Part shown: positions 21,314-32,107 of the stretch, piece after piece
Layout: each line of letters opens with the position of its first letter
Position numbering within the stretch: position 1 is the stretch's first letter
Assembly: GCF_013375935.1 (NCBI RefSeq)
Contig: NZ_CP056117.1
Span: 4,154,001-4,218,000, forward strand
DNA: 64,000 bases
Direction of reading: 5' to 3'
Source of the DNA: Enterobacter cloacae
GTDB taxonomy: Bacteria > Pseudomonadota > Gammaproteobacteria > Enterobacterales > Enterobacteriaceae
The notes under the pieces: generated by a model
What the model was told of the DNA's origin: nothing
Seen by the model: only the letters and a program-made list of their open reading frames with translations
Database searches by the model: none
Made by a program: the position numbers and the translations under genes

Positions 21314-23058
21314 TGTCCGAACTGCATTTTATGAAGCTGGGCGTAAACACCGCGCTGTTCCAGCAGATCCATATGGCTGCCGCGTTCAACGATGACGCCG
21401 TCTTCCACCACCACGATTTCATCAGCCTGCTCAATGGTAGACAGACGGTGCGCGATAACCAGCGAGGTACGGTTTTTCTGAAGTTCATCCAGCGCCGACT
21501 GAATAGCGCGTTCAGATTCGGTATCCAGCGCGGACGTCGCTTCATCAAGGATCAGGATGGGGCTGTTGCGCAGTAGCGCACGGGCAATCGCGATACGCTG
21601 ACGCTGACCACCGGAAAGCAGTACCCCGTTTTCACCAATGATGGTATCCAGACCATTATCCATCTTGTTGATGAAGTCCATCGCATAGGCCATACGCGCC
21701 GCATTCTCAATCTCTTCGCGGCTGTACTCTTCGGTACGGGCATAAGCAATATTATTCGCGACCGTATCGTTAAACAGATGCACGTTCTGCGATACCAGCG
21801 CGACCTGGTTACGCAGCGACTGTAGGGTATATTCCCGCAGGTCGTGACCATCGAGCAGGATCTCGCCCTGATCGATATCGTAGAAACGGGTAATCAGGCT
21901 GGCAATCGTCGATTTGCCCGAACCGGAACGGCCGACCAGCGCAACGGTTTTACCCGCCGGAATCGACAGGCTAATATCGCGCAGCGCCGCCACTTCGCGG
22001 CCTGGATAAGTAAAGGTCACGTTGCGGAACTCAACGTCGCCTTTTGCGCGCTCAATCACGCGTGTCCCTTCATCTTTTTCCTGCTCGGAATCGAGAATGC
22101 TGAACAGCGTCTGGCAGGCCGCCATCCCGCGCTGGAACTGGGCGTTGACGTTAGTCAGCGATTTCAGCGGACGCATCAGCGCAATCATGGACGAGAACAC
22201 AACGGTGATGGTACCCGCGGTCAGGGTCTCCATAACGCTTGGGAAACTCGCGGCATACAGAACAAAGGCCAGGGCCAGAGAGGCGATCAGCTGAATAATG
22301 GGATCGGAAATCGACGAGGCCGATACCATTTTCATCCCCTGCAGGCGCATTTTGTTGCTGACCTTGTCAAAGCGTTTGGTTTCGACTTCCTGACCGCCGA
22401 AAATCAGCACTTCTTTATGGCCTTTCAGCATCTGCTCGGCGCTGGTGGTAACCTGCCCCATCGTGTTCTGCATATTTTTACTGATGCTGCGAAAACGTTT
22501 GGACACCACGCGGATCGCGATGGAGACTATTGGTGCCAGCACAATAAGGATGAGCGACAGCTGCCAGCTGTAGTAGAACATCATCGCAAACAGACCGATG
22601 ATGGATGCGCCTTCACGCACCACGGTAATCAGCGCGCTGGACGACGACGACGCTACCTGCTCGGAATCGTAGGTAATACGAGACAGCAGCGTACCGGTTG
22701 ACTGTTTGTCGAAGAAAGAGACCGGCATCCCCATCATATGGCTGAACAACCGGCGGCGCATGGTCATCACCACTTTACCGGATACCCAGGAGATGCAGTA
22801 GCTTGATACATAGCTGGAGATACCGCGTAAGATCATCAGCCCAATAACCACCAGCGGCATCCATAGCAGCACTGAACGATCCGTTTTACCAAAACCGTCA
22901 TCCAGTAACGGTTTGAGAAGCGATAACATAAACGTATCGCTGGCCGCGTTGAGGACTAACGCTACGCCCGCCACGAACAAGCCTGCTTTGAAAGGAGCAA
23001 TCATCGGCCAGAGCCGGCGGAACGTTTGCCACGTGGAGAGATCTTTGTCGTTATGCAT
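21310..23058 (-). CDS. msbA: Lipid A flippase, ABC exporter MsbA
   Basis: Homodimeric ABC exporter that flips lipid A-core across the inner membrane. It has 582 residues as in E. coli. Six membrane helices lie in the first 320 residues. The nucleotide-binding domain has Walker [13 protein letters not shown], signature LLSGGQRQR, Walker [13 protein letters not shown] and the switch histidine in IAHRLST. It lies downstream of ycaI by 36 bases. Confidence 0.98.
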   Translation of the reverse strand: MHNDKDLSTWQTFRRLWPMIAPFKAGLFVAGVALVLNAASDTFMLSLLKPLLDDGFGKTDRSVLLWMPLVVIGLMILRGISSYVSSYCISWVSGKVVMTMRRRLFSHMMGMPVSFFDKQSTGTLLSRITYDSEQVASSSSSALITVVREGASIIGLFAMMFYYSWQLSLILIVLAPIVSIAIRVVSKRFRSISKNMQNTMGQVTTSAEQMLKGHKEVLIFGGQEVETKRFDKVSNKMRLQGMKMVSASSISDPIIQLIASLALAFVLYAASFPSVMETLTAGTITVVFSSMIALMRPLKSLTNVNAQFQRGMAACQTLFSILDSEQEKDEGTRVIERAKGDVEFRNVTFTYPGREVAALRDISLSIPAGKTVALVGRSGSGKSTIASLITRFYDIDQGEILLDGHDLREYTLQSLRNQVALVSQNVHLFNDTVANNIAYARTEEYSREEIENAARMAYAMDFINKMDNGLDTIIGENGVLLSGGQRQRIAIARALLRNSPILILDEATSALDTESERAIQSALDELQKNRTSLVIAHRLSTIEQADEIVVVEDGVIVERGSHMDLLEQRGVYAQLHKMQFGQ

Positions 23059-23094
23059 TCAAAAAACCAGCATTTGTTGAAATAGCCGCATATT

Positions 23095-25365
23095 CTACCC
23101 GTTATCTACGGGCGCGCCAAACCACTGATGATACCAACGCGGTAAATTGTGCTCGCGTAAGCGGCGAATTTGCCTGCCGTGGTGCGAAAACGTCACGGAT
23201 ATTTGCCCGGACTGCGGGGTATCCAGCCAGAGATAACCCTCCTTTCGATAGCGCCGAAGCACCTTCACCGACGGGAAACGCCACGCGTTATAGCGGGCCA
23301 TGGAGGCCAGCGAAATCGCCCCCTCCACGCGCTGAACCAGCGGCGCTGAGGACGAGGTGTTGCTGCCGTGATGCGGCACCTGAATCAGTGTAGACGCAAG
23401 CTGACGCCAGCGGTGGCTCAGCATCGCCAGTTCCGCCTGCGCTTCAATATCGCCGGTCAGTAAAACACTCTGCTCCCCGTCATCAATTTTTACCACGCAG
23501 GAGCGGTTGTTGCCTTTAGCGGCGGTGTTTTGCGGCGGCCAGTGCACGGTGAAGGATAATCCCTGCCACTGCCATCGCTGCCCGCGAAAACAGGGAAGAT
23601 GCCCGGCCCAGGGCAAGGGACTCCTGACCCACATGGCAGGCCAGGCCGTTCGTAGCGATGCCAGCCCTCCCGCGTGATCGAGGTGCTCATGGCTCAGGAT
23701 AACCCCTTCCGGCCTCAGATGATGCCAGCGTAGCCAGGGGATAATCAGCTGCTGCGCGCTGTCGCCACCGGGCCATGCCGGACCGGTATCATACAGAATG
23801 GCCTTCCCGTTACGCTCAACGACCATTGCCAGCCCCTGCCCCACGTCGAGCATATGCAGCGTCCAGCCGTCGGTTTTTGCCCTGTGCCAGAGCGGAAAGG
23901 AAAGCACGATACCGCCTGCCAGACATAGCGCAGGCGCTGTTCGCCAGGCGCGGAATCGCCAGCCAACTATCGCAAGCCATGGCAGCAACGTGAGGTACTG
24001 CCAGCGTTCATCAACGTCCTGCCAGCCATCCGGTAGGCGCTTCAGCAGCCAGAAAAGCCCTGCCAGAGACTTATCCGCTGCCAGCCACACGACATTTTCC
24101 AGCCCGGCCATCGGCAAGAGATGCAGCAGCATACCGAGCAGGATTAGCGGAACAGAGATAAAGGTGACCAGCGGAACCGCAAACAGATTCGCCACCAGCG
24201 AGGACAGGCTGAAGCCATGGAAAATGAGTACCTGAAGCGGTAACAACAGCAGCAGCATCCCGACCTGAAGATACAAAAGCGTAGCCAGCGGCCGCATGCG
24301 GCGGTCACGCAGCGGTTGCGGGAGTGGCAACCACTGATACCAGAAAATCAGCGCGGCTACCGCAAATGCCGACAACGCGAGGCTCTGCGACAGCACCGCC
24401 AGCGGATCGAAAATAAGGATTGCCGCCACGCAGGCAAGCCACACCTGCCAGGGTGACCACTGGCGACCACTCATTCGTAACGCAGCCAGAACCGTAAGTG
24501 CCACAACCGTGCGCAGCGCCGGCGGCTGTAAGCCCGTTAACCACGCGTAAAACGCGGCAAAGCACAGTCCTGCCAGCAAGGGGGCTGGCCAGCGGATCCA
24601 GTGGCCCGGCAGGAAAAACTGAACGCCCCGCACCAGTAACCAGACCACGGAGGCGGCCAGGGCAATATGCAGTCCCGAGATTGCCATAAGGTGCATCGTC
24701 CCCGTCTCACGCATCAGATTTTTTATCTCCAGTGATACCGACAGGCGCTCCCCCATTCCCAGCCCCAGGATCACGGGCCCCCACTGATACGGCGAAAGTG
24801 TAGCCTGTAGCGATCCCAGATAGCGCGCACGCAGGCTACAGCGCTCGTCAACGATCTCCGCATGGGTAAATCGTCCGCTCAGCGTCTGGTGCCGGGCAAA
24901 GGCATTTTTCTGCGAATCATAGCCGCCGTCGTTGAGTTCACCGTGTACCGCCCTTAGCCGCAGGGTCATCGCCCAGCGCTGCCCTACGCAGACGCGCTGT
25001 GGCAGATAGTTACCATACATCGCCACTCCCGTTGCACCCCAGATACGCCTACCATTGAGGCTGACAATTTTCCCCTGGTGCATCGTTGCGCCATCCGTTG
25101 CCGTTATCACCACCTCTGCCTGCTGCGGCCCTTTTGTTAAATGGTTCATCGGCCATACGCTCTCGTGTGCCGCCAGCATACCCCAGCAAAAAAAGAGCAA
25201 CCCTAAGCCTGAAAACGTTAGCCATTTTCTCTGCGGCACGGCCAACGCAACGCCTGCGGCAATCATCATCCAGATAGTGGGCAAACCTGGCAAAGCGGGT
25301 AGCCAGTAGAGCGGAATTATGGCCAGAATGGCGCAAATACTGATGACGTGGATCCCCATTTTCAC
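23095..25365 (-). CDS. ycaI: ComEC/Rec2-family membrane protein YcaI
   Basis: 756-residue homologue of the DNA-uptake channel ComEC. An N-terminal OB-like periplasmic domain follows the first helices. The Competence membrane domain (GLGMGERLSV, AISGLHIALAA) has multiple helices. The C-terminal metallo-beta-lactamase-like domain has LSHEHLDHAGG, LTGDIE and VPHHGSNTSS. In E. coli it is needed for DNA use as a nutrient. Its link to msbA is positional; no LPS role is known. Confidence 0.92.
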   Translation of the reverse strand: MKMGIHVISICAILAIIPLYWLPALPGLPTIWMMIAAGVALAVPQRKWLTFSGLGLLFFCWGMLAAHESVWPMNHLTKGPQQAEVVITATDGATMHQGKIVSLNGRRIWGATGVAMYGNYLPQRVCVGQRWAMTLRLRAVHGELNDGGYDSQKNAFARHQTLSGRFTHAEIVDERCSLRARYLGSLQATLSPYQWGPVILGLGMGERLSVSLEIKNLMRETGTMHLMAISGLHIALAASVVWLLVRGVQFFLPGHWIRWPAPLLAGLCFAAFYAWLTGLQPPALRTVVALTVLAALRMSGRQWSPWQVWLACVAAILIFDPLAVLSQSLALSAFAVAALIFWYQWLPLPQPLRDRRMRPLATLLYLQVGMLLLLLPLQVLIFHGFSLSSLVANLFAVPLVTFISVPLILLGMLLHLLPMAGLENVVWLAADKSLAGLFWLLKRLPDGWQDVDERWQYLTLLPWLAIVGWRFRAWRTAPALCLAGGIVLSFPLWHRAKTDGWTLHMLDVGQGLAMVVERNGKAILYDTGPAWPGGDSAQQLIIPWLRWHHLRPEGVILSHEHLDHAGGLASLRTAWPAMWVRSPLPWAGHLPCFRGQRWQWQGLSFTVHWPPQNTAAKGNNRSCVVKIDDGEQSVLLTGDIEAQAELAMLSHRWRQLASTLIQVPHHGSNTSSSAPLVQRVEGAISLASMARYNAWRFPSVKVLRRYRKEGYLWLDTPQSGQISVTFSHHGRQIRRLREHNLPRWYHQWFGAPVDNG

Positions 25366-25513
25366 CTCCCTGTTAAAGGCGAGTATGCGGCGAAACTGGC
25401 GCGTCGTCAGACGGAAAAGGCTTGGTTTACGGCGGGCGCTGCAGCGCTTTTAGGCGTTTGCAGAAAACTAAGGAAGATAGTGCGGCGGAGATTCAGAAAT
25501 GAAGGGATGGGTA

Positions 25514-25540
25514 CAAAAAAAGCACCCTAAGGTGCTTTCT
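25514..25540 (-). terminator. Terminator after ihfB
   Basis: On the minus strand, stem AGCACC/GGTGCT with a 4-base loop, followed by a run of T (A run 25515-25520 on the plus strand). Confidence 0.9.
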
Positions 25541-25570
25541 TTAAACTCAGTTAAACCCTGCGGGCTAAAC

Positions 25571-25858
25571 TCAGTTACCGTAAATATTGGCGCGGTCGCG
25601 CAGTTCTTTACCCGGCTTAAAGTGCGGAACATACTTACCTTCCAGCTCCACTTTATCGCCAGTCTTCGGGTTACGCCCGGTGCGTGGTGCACGATAGTGC
25701 AGAGAAAAACTACCGAAACCGCGGATTTCAATGCGCTCGCCCTGGGCAAGAGTGGTGGCCATATGCTCCAGCATCTCTTTAACGGCATCTTCCACAGCCT
25801 TAGCAGGGATATGCGGTTGCTGACTGGCAAGTCTTTCAATCAATTCTGACTTGGTCAT
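25571..25858 (-). CDS. ihfB: Integration host factor beta subunit
   Basis: DNA-bending protein that acts as a heterodimer with IhfA in recombination, transcription and CRISPR spacer integration. It has 95 residues, one more than E. coli (an extra terminal N). The dimer core is followed by [21 protein letters not shown], which includes the intercalating proline in RNPKTG. The ATG at 25858 has the ribosome site GGAGGAATC. It lies downstream of rpsA beyond a hairpin terminator. Confidence 0.97.
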   Translation of the reverse strand: MTKSELIERLASQQPHIPAKAVEDAVKEMLEHMATTLAQGERIEIRGFGSFSLHYRAPRTGRNPKTGDKVELEGKYVPHFKPGKELRDRANIYGN

Positions 25859-25903
25859 GATTCCTCCGGTTCCTTTCAAACCAATTAGCTGAACAGCTCA
25901 TTA

Positions 25904-25932
25904 AACAAGGGCGGCCGTAGCCGCCCTTTGTT
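25904..25932 (-). terminator. Terminator after rpsA
   Basis: Stem GGGCGGC/GCCGCCC with a 4-base loop, extended by AACAA/TTGTT across a one-base bulge. It sits between rpsA and ihfB and gives a T-rich tail on the minus strand. Confidence 0.8.
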
Positions 25933-26028
25933 ATTGATTACAGGACGAATCCTGCAATCTGTCAAGTCTGCTCTCCATCCTTCACGCTGTAAATGCGTTA
26001 CAGCTCAAATGATGGTACAAACCTGAAC

Positions 26029-27702
26029 TTACTCGCCTTTAGCTGCTTTGAAAGCTTCAGCCATTGCGTTGTTAGAGAAGTTTGCATCTTCCTGTTTGTT
26101 CACAGTTGCGATTGCATCTTTCTCATCAGCTTCGTCTTTAGCACGAACAGACAGGCTGATTGCACGGTTCTTACGGTCAACGCCGGTGAACTTAGCTTCA
26201 ACGTCGTCGCCAACGCTCAGAACCAGAGTTGCATCTTCAACGCGGTCACGTGAAGCTTCGGAAGCGCGCAGGTAACCTTCAACGCCGTCAGCCAGTTCTA
26301 CGGTTGCGCCTTTCGCGTCAACTGCAGTCACTTTACCGTTTACGATTGCGCCTTTCTTGTTCAGTGCAACCCAGTTGTTGAACGGATCTTCTGCGAGCTG
26401 TTTAACGCCCAGTGAGATACGCTCACGCTCTGCGTCAACCTGCAGAACAACTGCTGCGATTTCGTCGCCTTTTTTGTATTCACGTACTGCTTCTTCGCCT
26501 GCAACGTTCCAGGAGATGTCAGACAGATGAACCAGGCCATCGATGCCGCCGTCCAGGCCGATGAAGATACCGAAGTCAGTGATAGACTTGATTTTACCTT
26601 CAACACGGTCGCCCTTGTTGTGGGTTTCCGCGAACTGCTGCCATGGGTTGTTTTTGCACTGCTTCAGGCCCAGGGAGATACGACGACGTTCTTCGTCGAT
26701 ATCCAGAACCATCACTTCCACTACATCACCAACGTTAACAACTTTGGATGGGTGGATGTTTTTGTTGGTCCAGTCCATTTCGGAAACGTGCACCAGGCCT
26801 TCAACGCCTTCTTCGATTTCAACGAAGCAGCCGTAGTCAGTCAGGTTAGTAACGCGACCAGTCAGTTTAGTACCTTCTGGGTAACGCTTAGCGATAGCTA
26901 CCCATGGATCTTCGCCCAGCTGTTTCAGGCCGAGGGATACACGAGTACGCTCGCGGTCGAACTTCAGCACTTTAACAGTGATTTCGTCGCCCACGTTCAC
27001 GATTTCGCTTGGGTGCTTAACGCGTTTCCACGCCATGTCGGTGATGTGCAGCAGGCCATCAACGCCGCCCAGGTCAACGAATGCGCCGTAGTCAGTGAGG
27101 TTCTTAACGATACCTTTGACTTCCATGCCTTCCTGCAGGTTTTCCAGCAGCTGATCGCGTTCTGCGCTGTTTTCGGATTCGATAACGGCACGACGGGAAA
27201 CAACAACGTTGTTACGCTTCTGGTCCAGCTTGATTACTTTGAACTCAAGCTCTTTGCCTTCGAGGTGCAGGGTGTCACGGACTGGACGAACGTCTACCAG
27301 TGAACCTGGCAGGAACGCACGAATACCATTCAGCTCAACAGTGAAGCCACCTTTAACTTTGCCGTTGATAACACCGACCACAGTTTCAGCTTCTTCGTAA
27401 GCTTTCTCCAGCGTGATCCATGCTTCGTGACGTTTAGCTTTCTCACGAGACAGCAGGGTTTCGCCGAAGCCGTCTTCTACTGCGTCCAGAGCAACGTCAA
27501 CTTCGTCACCAACCTGGATTTCCAGCTCGCCCTGGGCGTTTTTGAACTGCTCAGCCGGGATGGCAGACTCAGATTTCAGACCGGCGTCAACCAGTACTAC
27601 GTCTTTGTCGATAGCAACAACAACACCACGAACGATGGAACCCGGACGGGTTTCGATTTCTTTTAAGGATTCTTCAAACAGTTGAGCAAAAGATTCAGTC
27701 AT
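26029..27702 (-). CDS. rpsA: 30S ribosomal protein S1
   Basis: RNA-binding ribosomal protein that recruits structured mRNAs to the 30S subunit. It has 557 residues. Six S1 repeats are visible as recurring units such as [57 protein letters not shown] and [27 protein letters not shown]-type stretches. The first two repeats bind the ribosome through S2. It is known to repress its own translation. cmk lies just upstream on the same strand, as in E. coli. Confidence 0.98.
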   Translation of the reverse strand: MTESFAQLFEESLKEIETRPGSIVRGVVVAIDKDVVLVDAGLKSESAIPAEQFKNAQGELEIQVGDEVDVALDAVEDGFGETLLSREKAKRHEAWITLEKAYEEAETVVGVINGKVKGGFTVELNGIRAFLPGSLVDVRPVRDTLHLEGKELEFKVIKLDQKRNNVVVSRRAVIESENSAERDQLLENLQEGMEVKGIVKNLTDYGAFVDLGGVDGLLHITDMAWKRVKHPSEIVNVGDEITVKVLKFDRERTRVSLGLKQLGEDPWVAIAKRYPEGTKLTGRVTNLTDYGCFVEIEEGVEGLVHVSEMDWTNKNIHPSKVVNVGDVVEVMVLDIDEERRRISLGLKQCKNNPWQQFAETHNKGDRVEGKIKSITDFGIFIGLDGGIDGLVHLSDISWNVAGEEAVREYKKGDEIAAVVLQVDAERERISLGVKQLAEDPFNNWVALNKKGAIVNGKVTAVDAKGATVELADGVEGYLRASEASRDRVEDATLVLSVGDDVEAKFTGVDRKNRAISLSVRAKDEADEKDAIATVNKQEDANFSNNAMAEAFKAAKGE

Positions 27703-27813
27703 GTTTAATCTTCAGGTTAATATTAACGTCCACCTGGCTCCGTGCCGGATGGGGTTGTTTCACATACCCGCCGTCAATCCATTGCAGCGGGGGTACTGCT
27801 AAATCGGTCGCAA

Positions 27814-28497
27814 TTACGCGAGTGCCAGTTTTTGGCGCGCATATTGTAGCGCTTTTTCAATCACTTGCTCAATAGTTAAACTGGTTGAATCCAGCACTAA
27901 TGCATCTTCTGCAGGAACAAGTGGAGCGACGGCGCGGTTACGATCGCGGTCATCGCGCTCTTTTATCTCGGATAAAAGGCGATCAAAGTTAACACTAAAC
28001 CCCTTTTCCTGCAACTGAAGCATGCGGCGTTGAGCACGTTCTTCCGAAGAGGCGTCAAGGAAAATTTTCACTGGCGCATCAGGGAATACCACGGTTCCCA
28101 TGTCGCGTCCGTCGGCGATAAGCCCGGGGGCTTCACGAAAACCGCGCTGACGACGTAACAGCGCCTCGCGAACGCGTGGGAATGCCGCGACCTGAGAGGC
28201 CGCGTTAGCCACTTCCTGCGTACGGATTTCACCGCTGACATCTTCCCCTTCCAGGATCACTTCGAGGTTGCCATCGGTAGAGACAAAGCGCACATCCAGA
28301 TGCGCGGCCAGCGGCACCAGCGCTTCTTCAGAGGCAACATCCACATGATGATGCAGCGCAGCCAGAGCCAGCACGCGATAGATTGCTCCCGAATCTAAAA
28401 GATGCCATTGCAATGCTTCCGCCATCGCTTTGCACAGAGTACCTTTCCCTGCGCCACTTGGCCCATCAATGGTGATTACCGGGGCAACTGCCGTCAT
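27814..28497 (-). CDS. cmk: Cytidylate kinase
   Basis: Phosphorylates CMP and dCMP to the diphosphates in pyrimidine recycling. It has 227 residues as in E. coli. P-loop [13 protein letters not shown] at residues 9-21, CMP-binding [13 protein letters not shown] and the lid region [13 protein letters not shown]. It lies upstream of rpsA and probably shares transcripts with it. Confidence 0.97.
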   Translation of the reverse strand: MTAVAPVITIDGPSGAGKGTLCKAMAEALQWHLLDSGAIYRVLALAALHHHVDVASEEALVPLAAHLDVRFVSTDGNLEVILEGEDVSGEIRTQEVANAASQVAAFPRVREALLRRQRGFREAPGLIADGRDMGTVVFPDAPVKIFLDASSEERAQRRMLQLQEKGFSVNFDRLLSEIKERDDRDRNRAVAPLVPAEDALVLDSTSLTIEQVIEKALQYARQKLALA

Positions 28498-28652
28498 CTT
28501 TTTCTCCTTAATTAAGGCATACCGTTAACGTGAACGCCGCGCATTATACGCGCCAACGTGCGCAACTGTTACCTTTGCGTGTAAATTCCGGAATGATTGA
28601 AGCAGAGTGTAGAAGAAATGGGCGAAGATGACCGTCAGAAAGCGTAAGGAAA

Positions 28653-28674
28653 TGCCGCATCGGGCGATGCGGCA
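28653..28674 (-). terminator. Strong hairpin between aroA and cmk
   Basis: Perfect 10-bp inverted repeat TGCCGCATCG/CGATGCGGCA with a 2-base centre, 8 bases beyond the aroA stop. The tail on the minus strand (TTTCCTTACGC) is only weakly T-rich, so it may be a terminator or a REP-like element. Confidence 0.6.
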
Positions 28675-28682
28675 GGTATTCA

Positions 28683-29966
28683 TCAGGCAAGCGTGCTAAT
28701 GCGCGCCAGCTGCTCGAAGTAGTCCGGGAAGGTTTTCGCCGTGCACTTCGGGTCAAGAATAGTGACTGGCGTATCTGAAAGCGCCACCAGCGAGAAACAC
28801 ATCGCCATACGGTGATCGTTGTAGGTGCCAATTTCCGCAAACTGGAGTTTCGCCGGCGGCGTGACGCGAATGTAGTCTTCGCCCTCTTCCACTTCGGCAC
28901 CCACTTTACGCAGCTCGGTGGCCATCGCGAACAGGCGGTCGGTCTCTTTTACGCGCCAGTTATAGATGTTACGCAGCGTCGTGGTGCCTTTCGCAAACAG
29001 CGCTGCGGTGGCGATGGTCATTGCCGCATCAGGAATATGGTTCATGTCCATGTCGATGGCGTTCAGCTCGCCGCGCGTACAGGAGATGAAGTCATCGCCC
29101 CAGGTAACAACCGCGCCCATTTTTTCCAGCACGTCAGCAAAACGAATATCGCCCTGCACGCTGTTGCGGCCAATGCCGGTCACCCTGACGGTGCCGCCTT
29201 TGATCGCGCCCGCAGCCAGGAAGTAAGAAGCTGACGACGCGTCGCCTTCTACAAGATAGTTGCCTGGAGACAGATACTGCTGCGCGCCGCGCACCACAAA
29301 GCGCTGATAAGACTGGTTTTCCACCTCAACACCAAAGGTTTTCATCAGGTGCAGCGTGATATCAATGTACGGCTTAGAGACCAGGTCGCCTTTAATGCTA
29401 ATGACGGTATCCTGTGGTGCCAGCGGTGCGGTCATCAGCAGTGCCGTCAGGAACTGGCTGGAGACGCTACCGTCCACCTCAACATTACCGCCAGTGAAAC
29501 CACCGCGCAGACGCAGTGGCGGGTAGTTTTCCTGCTCAAGATAATCAATTTGCGCGCCGCCCTGACGCAGGGCATCCACCAGATGGCCGATCGGGCGCTC
29601 TTTCATGCGCGGCTCGCCGGTCAGCACAATATCGTTGCTTCCCAGGCACAACGCCGCCGCCAGCGGGCGCATTGCCGTACCGGCATTGCCCAGGAATAGC
29701 TCCAGCGCCTCAGCAGAACGTAACGCACCGCCGTTACCGGTGACTTCACAACGGGTACGATCCTCAGACAGCGTGTAATGAACTCCCAACGCTTTCAGCG
29801 CATTGAGCATATGGCGCACGTCATCGCTGTCCAGCAGGTTGGTGAGGACAGTGGTGCCGTTTGCCAGAGCTGCCAGCAGCAGAGCGCGGTTCGAGACACT
29901 TTTTGAACCAGGCAGATTAATGGTGCCATCTACCCGCGCGATAGGTTGTAACGTCAGGGATTCCAT
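28683..29966 (-). CDS. aroA: EPSP synthase (3-phosphoshikimate 1-carboxyvinyltransferase)
   Basis: Shikimate-pathway enzyme that joins PEP and shikimate-3-phosphate; the glyphosate target. It has 427 residues as in E. coli. The active-site stretch [18 protein letters not shown] keeps the glyphosate-sensitive Gly, Thr and Pro. [18 protein letters not shown] and [17 protein letters not shown] are also seen. The ATG at 29966 gives the family start [15 protein letters not shown]. An ATG three codons upstream is less likely. Transcription comes in part from serC. Confidence 0.97.
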   Translation of the reverse strand: MESLTLQPIARVDGTINLPGSKSVSNRALLLAALANGTTVLTNLLDSDDVRHMLNALKALGVHYTLSEDRTRCEVTGNGGALRSAEALELFLGNAGTAMRPLAAALCLGSNDIVLTGEPRMKERPIGHLVDALRQGGAQIDYLEQENYPPLRLRGGFTGGNVEVDGSVSSQFLTALLMTAPLAPQDTVISIKGDLVSKPYIDITLHLMKTFGVEVENQSYQRFVVRGAQQYLSPGNYLVEGDASSASYFLAAGAIKGGTVRVTGIGRNSVQGDIRFADVLEKMGAVVTWGDDFISCTRGELNAIDMDMNHIPDAAMTIATAALFAKGTTTLRNIYNWRVKETDRLFAMATELRKVGAEVEEGEDYIRVTPPAKLQFAEIGTYNDHRMAMCFSLVALSDTPVTILDPKCTAKTFPDYFEQLARISTLA

Positions 29967-29990
29967 GAAACTCAACTCTCAACTCAACAT

Positions 29991-30018
29991 AATAAAAAAC
30001 CCGCAGCAAAACTGCGGG
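29991..30018 (-). terminator. Hairpin terminator between serC and aroA
   Basis: On the minus strand, stem CCCGCAG/CTGCGGG with a TTTTG loop, followed by TTTTTTATT. It lies inside the serC-aroA operon, so it may act as a partial terminator that lowers aroA expression. Confidence 0.85.
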
Positions 30019-30036
30019 GGTGAAAAAAACAGCCAG

Positions 30037-31125
30037 TTAACCGTGACGACGCTCGAAGTCGATCATGAAATCAGTCAGAGCCTTAACGCCTTCCAGCGGC
30101 ATGGCGTTATAGATAGAGGCACGCATACCGCCCACTACACGGTGACCTTTCAGCGCGTGCAGGCCCGCGGCGAACGACTCTTCCAGGAACACGCTGTCCA
30201 GGTTACTGTCCGCCAGCTGGAACGGCACGTTCATACGTGAACGGTTAGCTTTGGCCACGTCGTTACGGTAGAAATCGCTCTTGTCGATCGCGCCGTACAG
30301 CAGTTCGGCTTTCTGCTGATTAATCTTGTCCATCTCCGCCACGCCGCCTTTTTGCTTCAGCCATTTGAAGACCAGGCCGGAAAGATACCAGGCAAACGTG
30401 GGCGGGGTGTTGAACATAGAGTCGTTATCGTTCAGGACGGTGTAGTCCAGAATCGACGGGCAGGACTTATGGGCTTTGCCCAGCAGGTCTTCACGCACGA
30501 TGACGATGGTCAGGCCCGCGGGGCCGATATTTTTCTGCGCACCCGCGTAGATCACACCGTAGCGGCTGACGTCCAGCGGCGTGGAGAGAATGGTGGAGGA
30601 GAAGTCCGCGGTCACAACCACGTTTTCGCCAAAGTCTGGCTCTTCGTGAATGGCGATGCCGTCAATGGTTTCGTTCGGGCAGTAGTGGAGATACGCCGCG
30701 TTGTCAGAAAGCTGCCATTCGCTCATCGGCTTCACGGCGCGCAGCCCGTCAACGGTCACTTTGGCATCGATGACGTTCGGCGTGCAGTATTTATGCGCTT
30801 CTTTTACCGCACTGGCGGCCCAGTAGCCGGCATCAACGTAGTCAGCGGTGGTTTTGTCGCCCAGCAGGTTGAGCGGGATGCCCGCAAACTGGCCGCGTCC
30901 ACCGCCGTGACAGAACAATACTTTGTAGTTCGAGGGAATGTTCAGCAGATCGCGAAAATCCTTTTCTGCCTCTTCCGCCACCTGGATAAACGCTTTACCA
31001 CGGTGGCTGATTTCCATCACCGACGTACCCAGACCGTTCCAGTCACAAAGTTCCTGTTGAGCCTGTTTGAGTACGTCTGCCGGTAACATTGCCGGACCTG
31101 AACTGAAATTAAAGACTTGAGCCAT
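30037..31125 (-). CDS. serC: Phosphoserine aminotransferase
   Basis: PLP enzyme of serine synthesis and of pyridoxal phosphate synthesis. It has 362 residues. The PLP lysine is K198 in [10 protein letters not shown]. The phosphate-binding HGGGRGQF and the C-terminal [12 protein letters not shown] are present. It is the first gene of the serC-aroA operon, which feeds both serine and chorismate toward enterobactin and aromatic amino acids. Confidence 0.98.
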   Translation of the reverse strand: MAQVFNFSSGPAMLPADVLKQAQQELCDWNGLGTSVMEISHRGKAFIQVAEEAEKDFRDLLNIPSNYKVLFCHGGGRGQFAGIPLNLLGDKTTADYVDAGYWAASAVKEAHKYCTPNVIDAKVTVDGLRAVKPMSEWQLSDNAAYLHYCPNETIDGIAIHEEPDFGENVVVTADFSSTILSTPLDVSRYGVIYAGAQKNIGPAGLTIVIVREDLLGKAHKSCPSILDYTVLNDNDSMFNTPPTFAWYLSGLVFKWLKQKGGVAEMDKINQQKAELLYGAIDKSDFYRNDVAKANRSRMNVPFQLADSNLDSVFLEESFAAGLHALKGHRVVGGMRASIYNAMPLEGVKALTDFMIDFERRHG

Positions 31126-31287
31126 TTCCCCTCACCACGCTAAATGCCATAAGTTATAACTGTGGATATCGGTTTTATCATTCAGTGACACGCGCCGCAA
31201 TGTCTAAAACTTTTGACCGGAGAAATGTGTCCCTCGTCACACAAAACAATCTGCCGTACCGTTGTTATAAAACCGACAAAACCGCTG

Positions 31288-31980
31288 TCAGATGATGCGT
31301 TTAGCCCGGCTAACCTTCGTCCATTCTGGATTCGCACAGCGGGGGCATAATTGATGAGCGCCGGCCTGCATGACCACCACGTGGCTGCATTTTATGCAGG
31401 CATACTCCCCCGCGTCAGGCACGGTCTTGTACCGTTCAATGAGCATATCCGGCAGGATGCACAGTCCGGGCTTCACTTCCTCGTCGGGGTAGTAGTAGAC
31501 GCTGATTTGACCGTTCGTTTCCATAATTGCCAGACGCACCTGGCCCAGCTGTTCAACGCTGCTTATGCGAAGCTCCATAAAGAACTCAAACTCCGTCATA
31601 TTGGCGCGTTGCACATTCTCCCAGGCCAGCTGTCCGTCTTCGACTATAACCACCGGTTTCCCTTCGAACAGATCCTCTAGCTTTTCGCTTTTCGACATAA
31701 GCCACATGACCAGACGGTACAGCAGCGCAAGCGTTACGAAGACAATAAAGACCGGCACCATCGGCACATCGTCATAAAAGGCAACATCCCCTGCCGCCGA
31801 CCCCAGCGTCAGGATGATCAGCACCTCAAACAGCGACATCTGGCGAACGCCGCGACGCCCGGTGATTTTCAGAAACAGGAAGACGAGCACAAAGGTGTAC
31901 AGGCTGCGCAGCGCCACTTCGCCTAAAAACTCTGGTGGGACTTTATCAAACGCCATCCGCTGGAGATCAAATGCTTTCAT
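31288..31980 (-). CDS. ycaP: YcaP, DUF421 membrane protein with C-terminal zinc ribbon
   Basis: 230-residue inner-membrane protein of unknown function. Three predicted membrane helices lie in residues 20-110 (SLYTFVLVFLFLKITGRRG and LIILTLGSAAGDVAFYDD are family marks). A DUF421 cytoplasmic domain follows, then a possible zinc ribbon with CIKC and CPRC near the C-terminus. The ATG at 31980 gives the family start MKAFDLQRMAFDKV. It is divergent from ycaO across 127 bases. Confidence 0.92.
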   Translation of the reverse strand: MKAFDLQRMAFDKVPPEFLGEVALRSLYTFVLVFLFLKITGRRGVRQMSLFEVLIILTLGSAAGDVAFYDDVPMVPVFIVFVTLALLYRLVMWLMSKSEKLEDLFEGKPVVIVEDGQLAWENVQRANMTEFEFFMELRISSVEQLGQVRLAIMETNGQISVYYYPDEEVKPGLCILPDMLIERYKTVPDAGEYACIKCSHVVVMQAGAHQLCPRCANPEWTKVSRAKRII

Positions 31981-32107
31981 TTTTCTATGCCTTAACAGTA
32001 GGTTACTGTCTATAAGCATAGCCCAGCCATTTATTTTCGCCGGAGATAGCACCCGTCACGCAAAACCCGTATCATTGCGCGCTTTACGTACGATAAAAGT
32101 GAACGCC

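Noticed and set aside
31814-32107. Extended N-terminus of ycaO
   Set aside because: It overlaps ycaP on the other strand. Family proteins start at MTQTFIPGKDAAL, and the 586-residue length then matches exactly.
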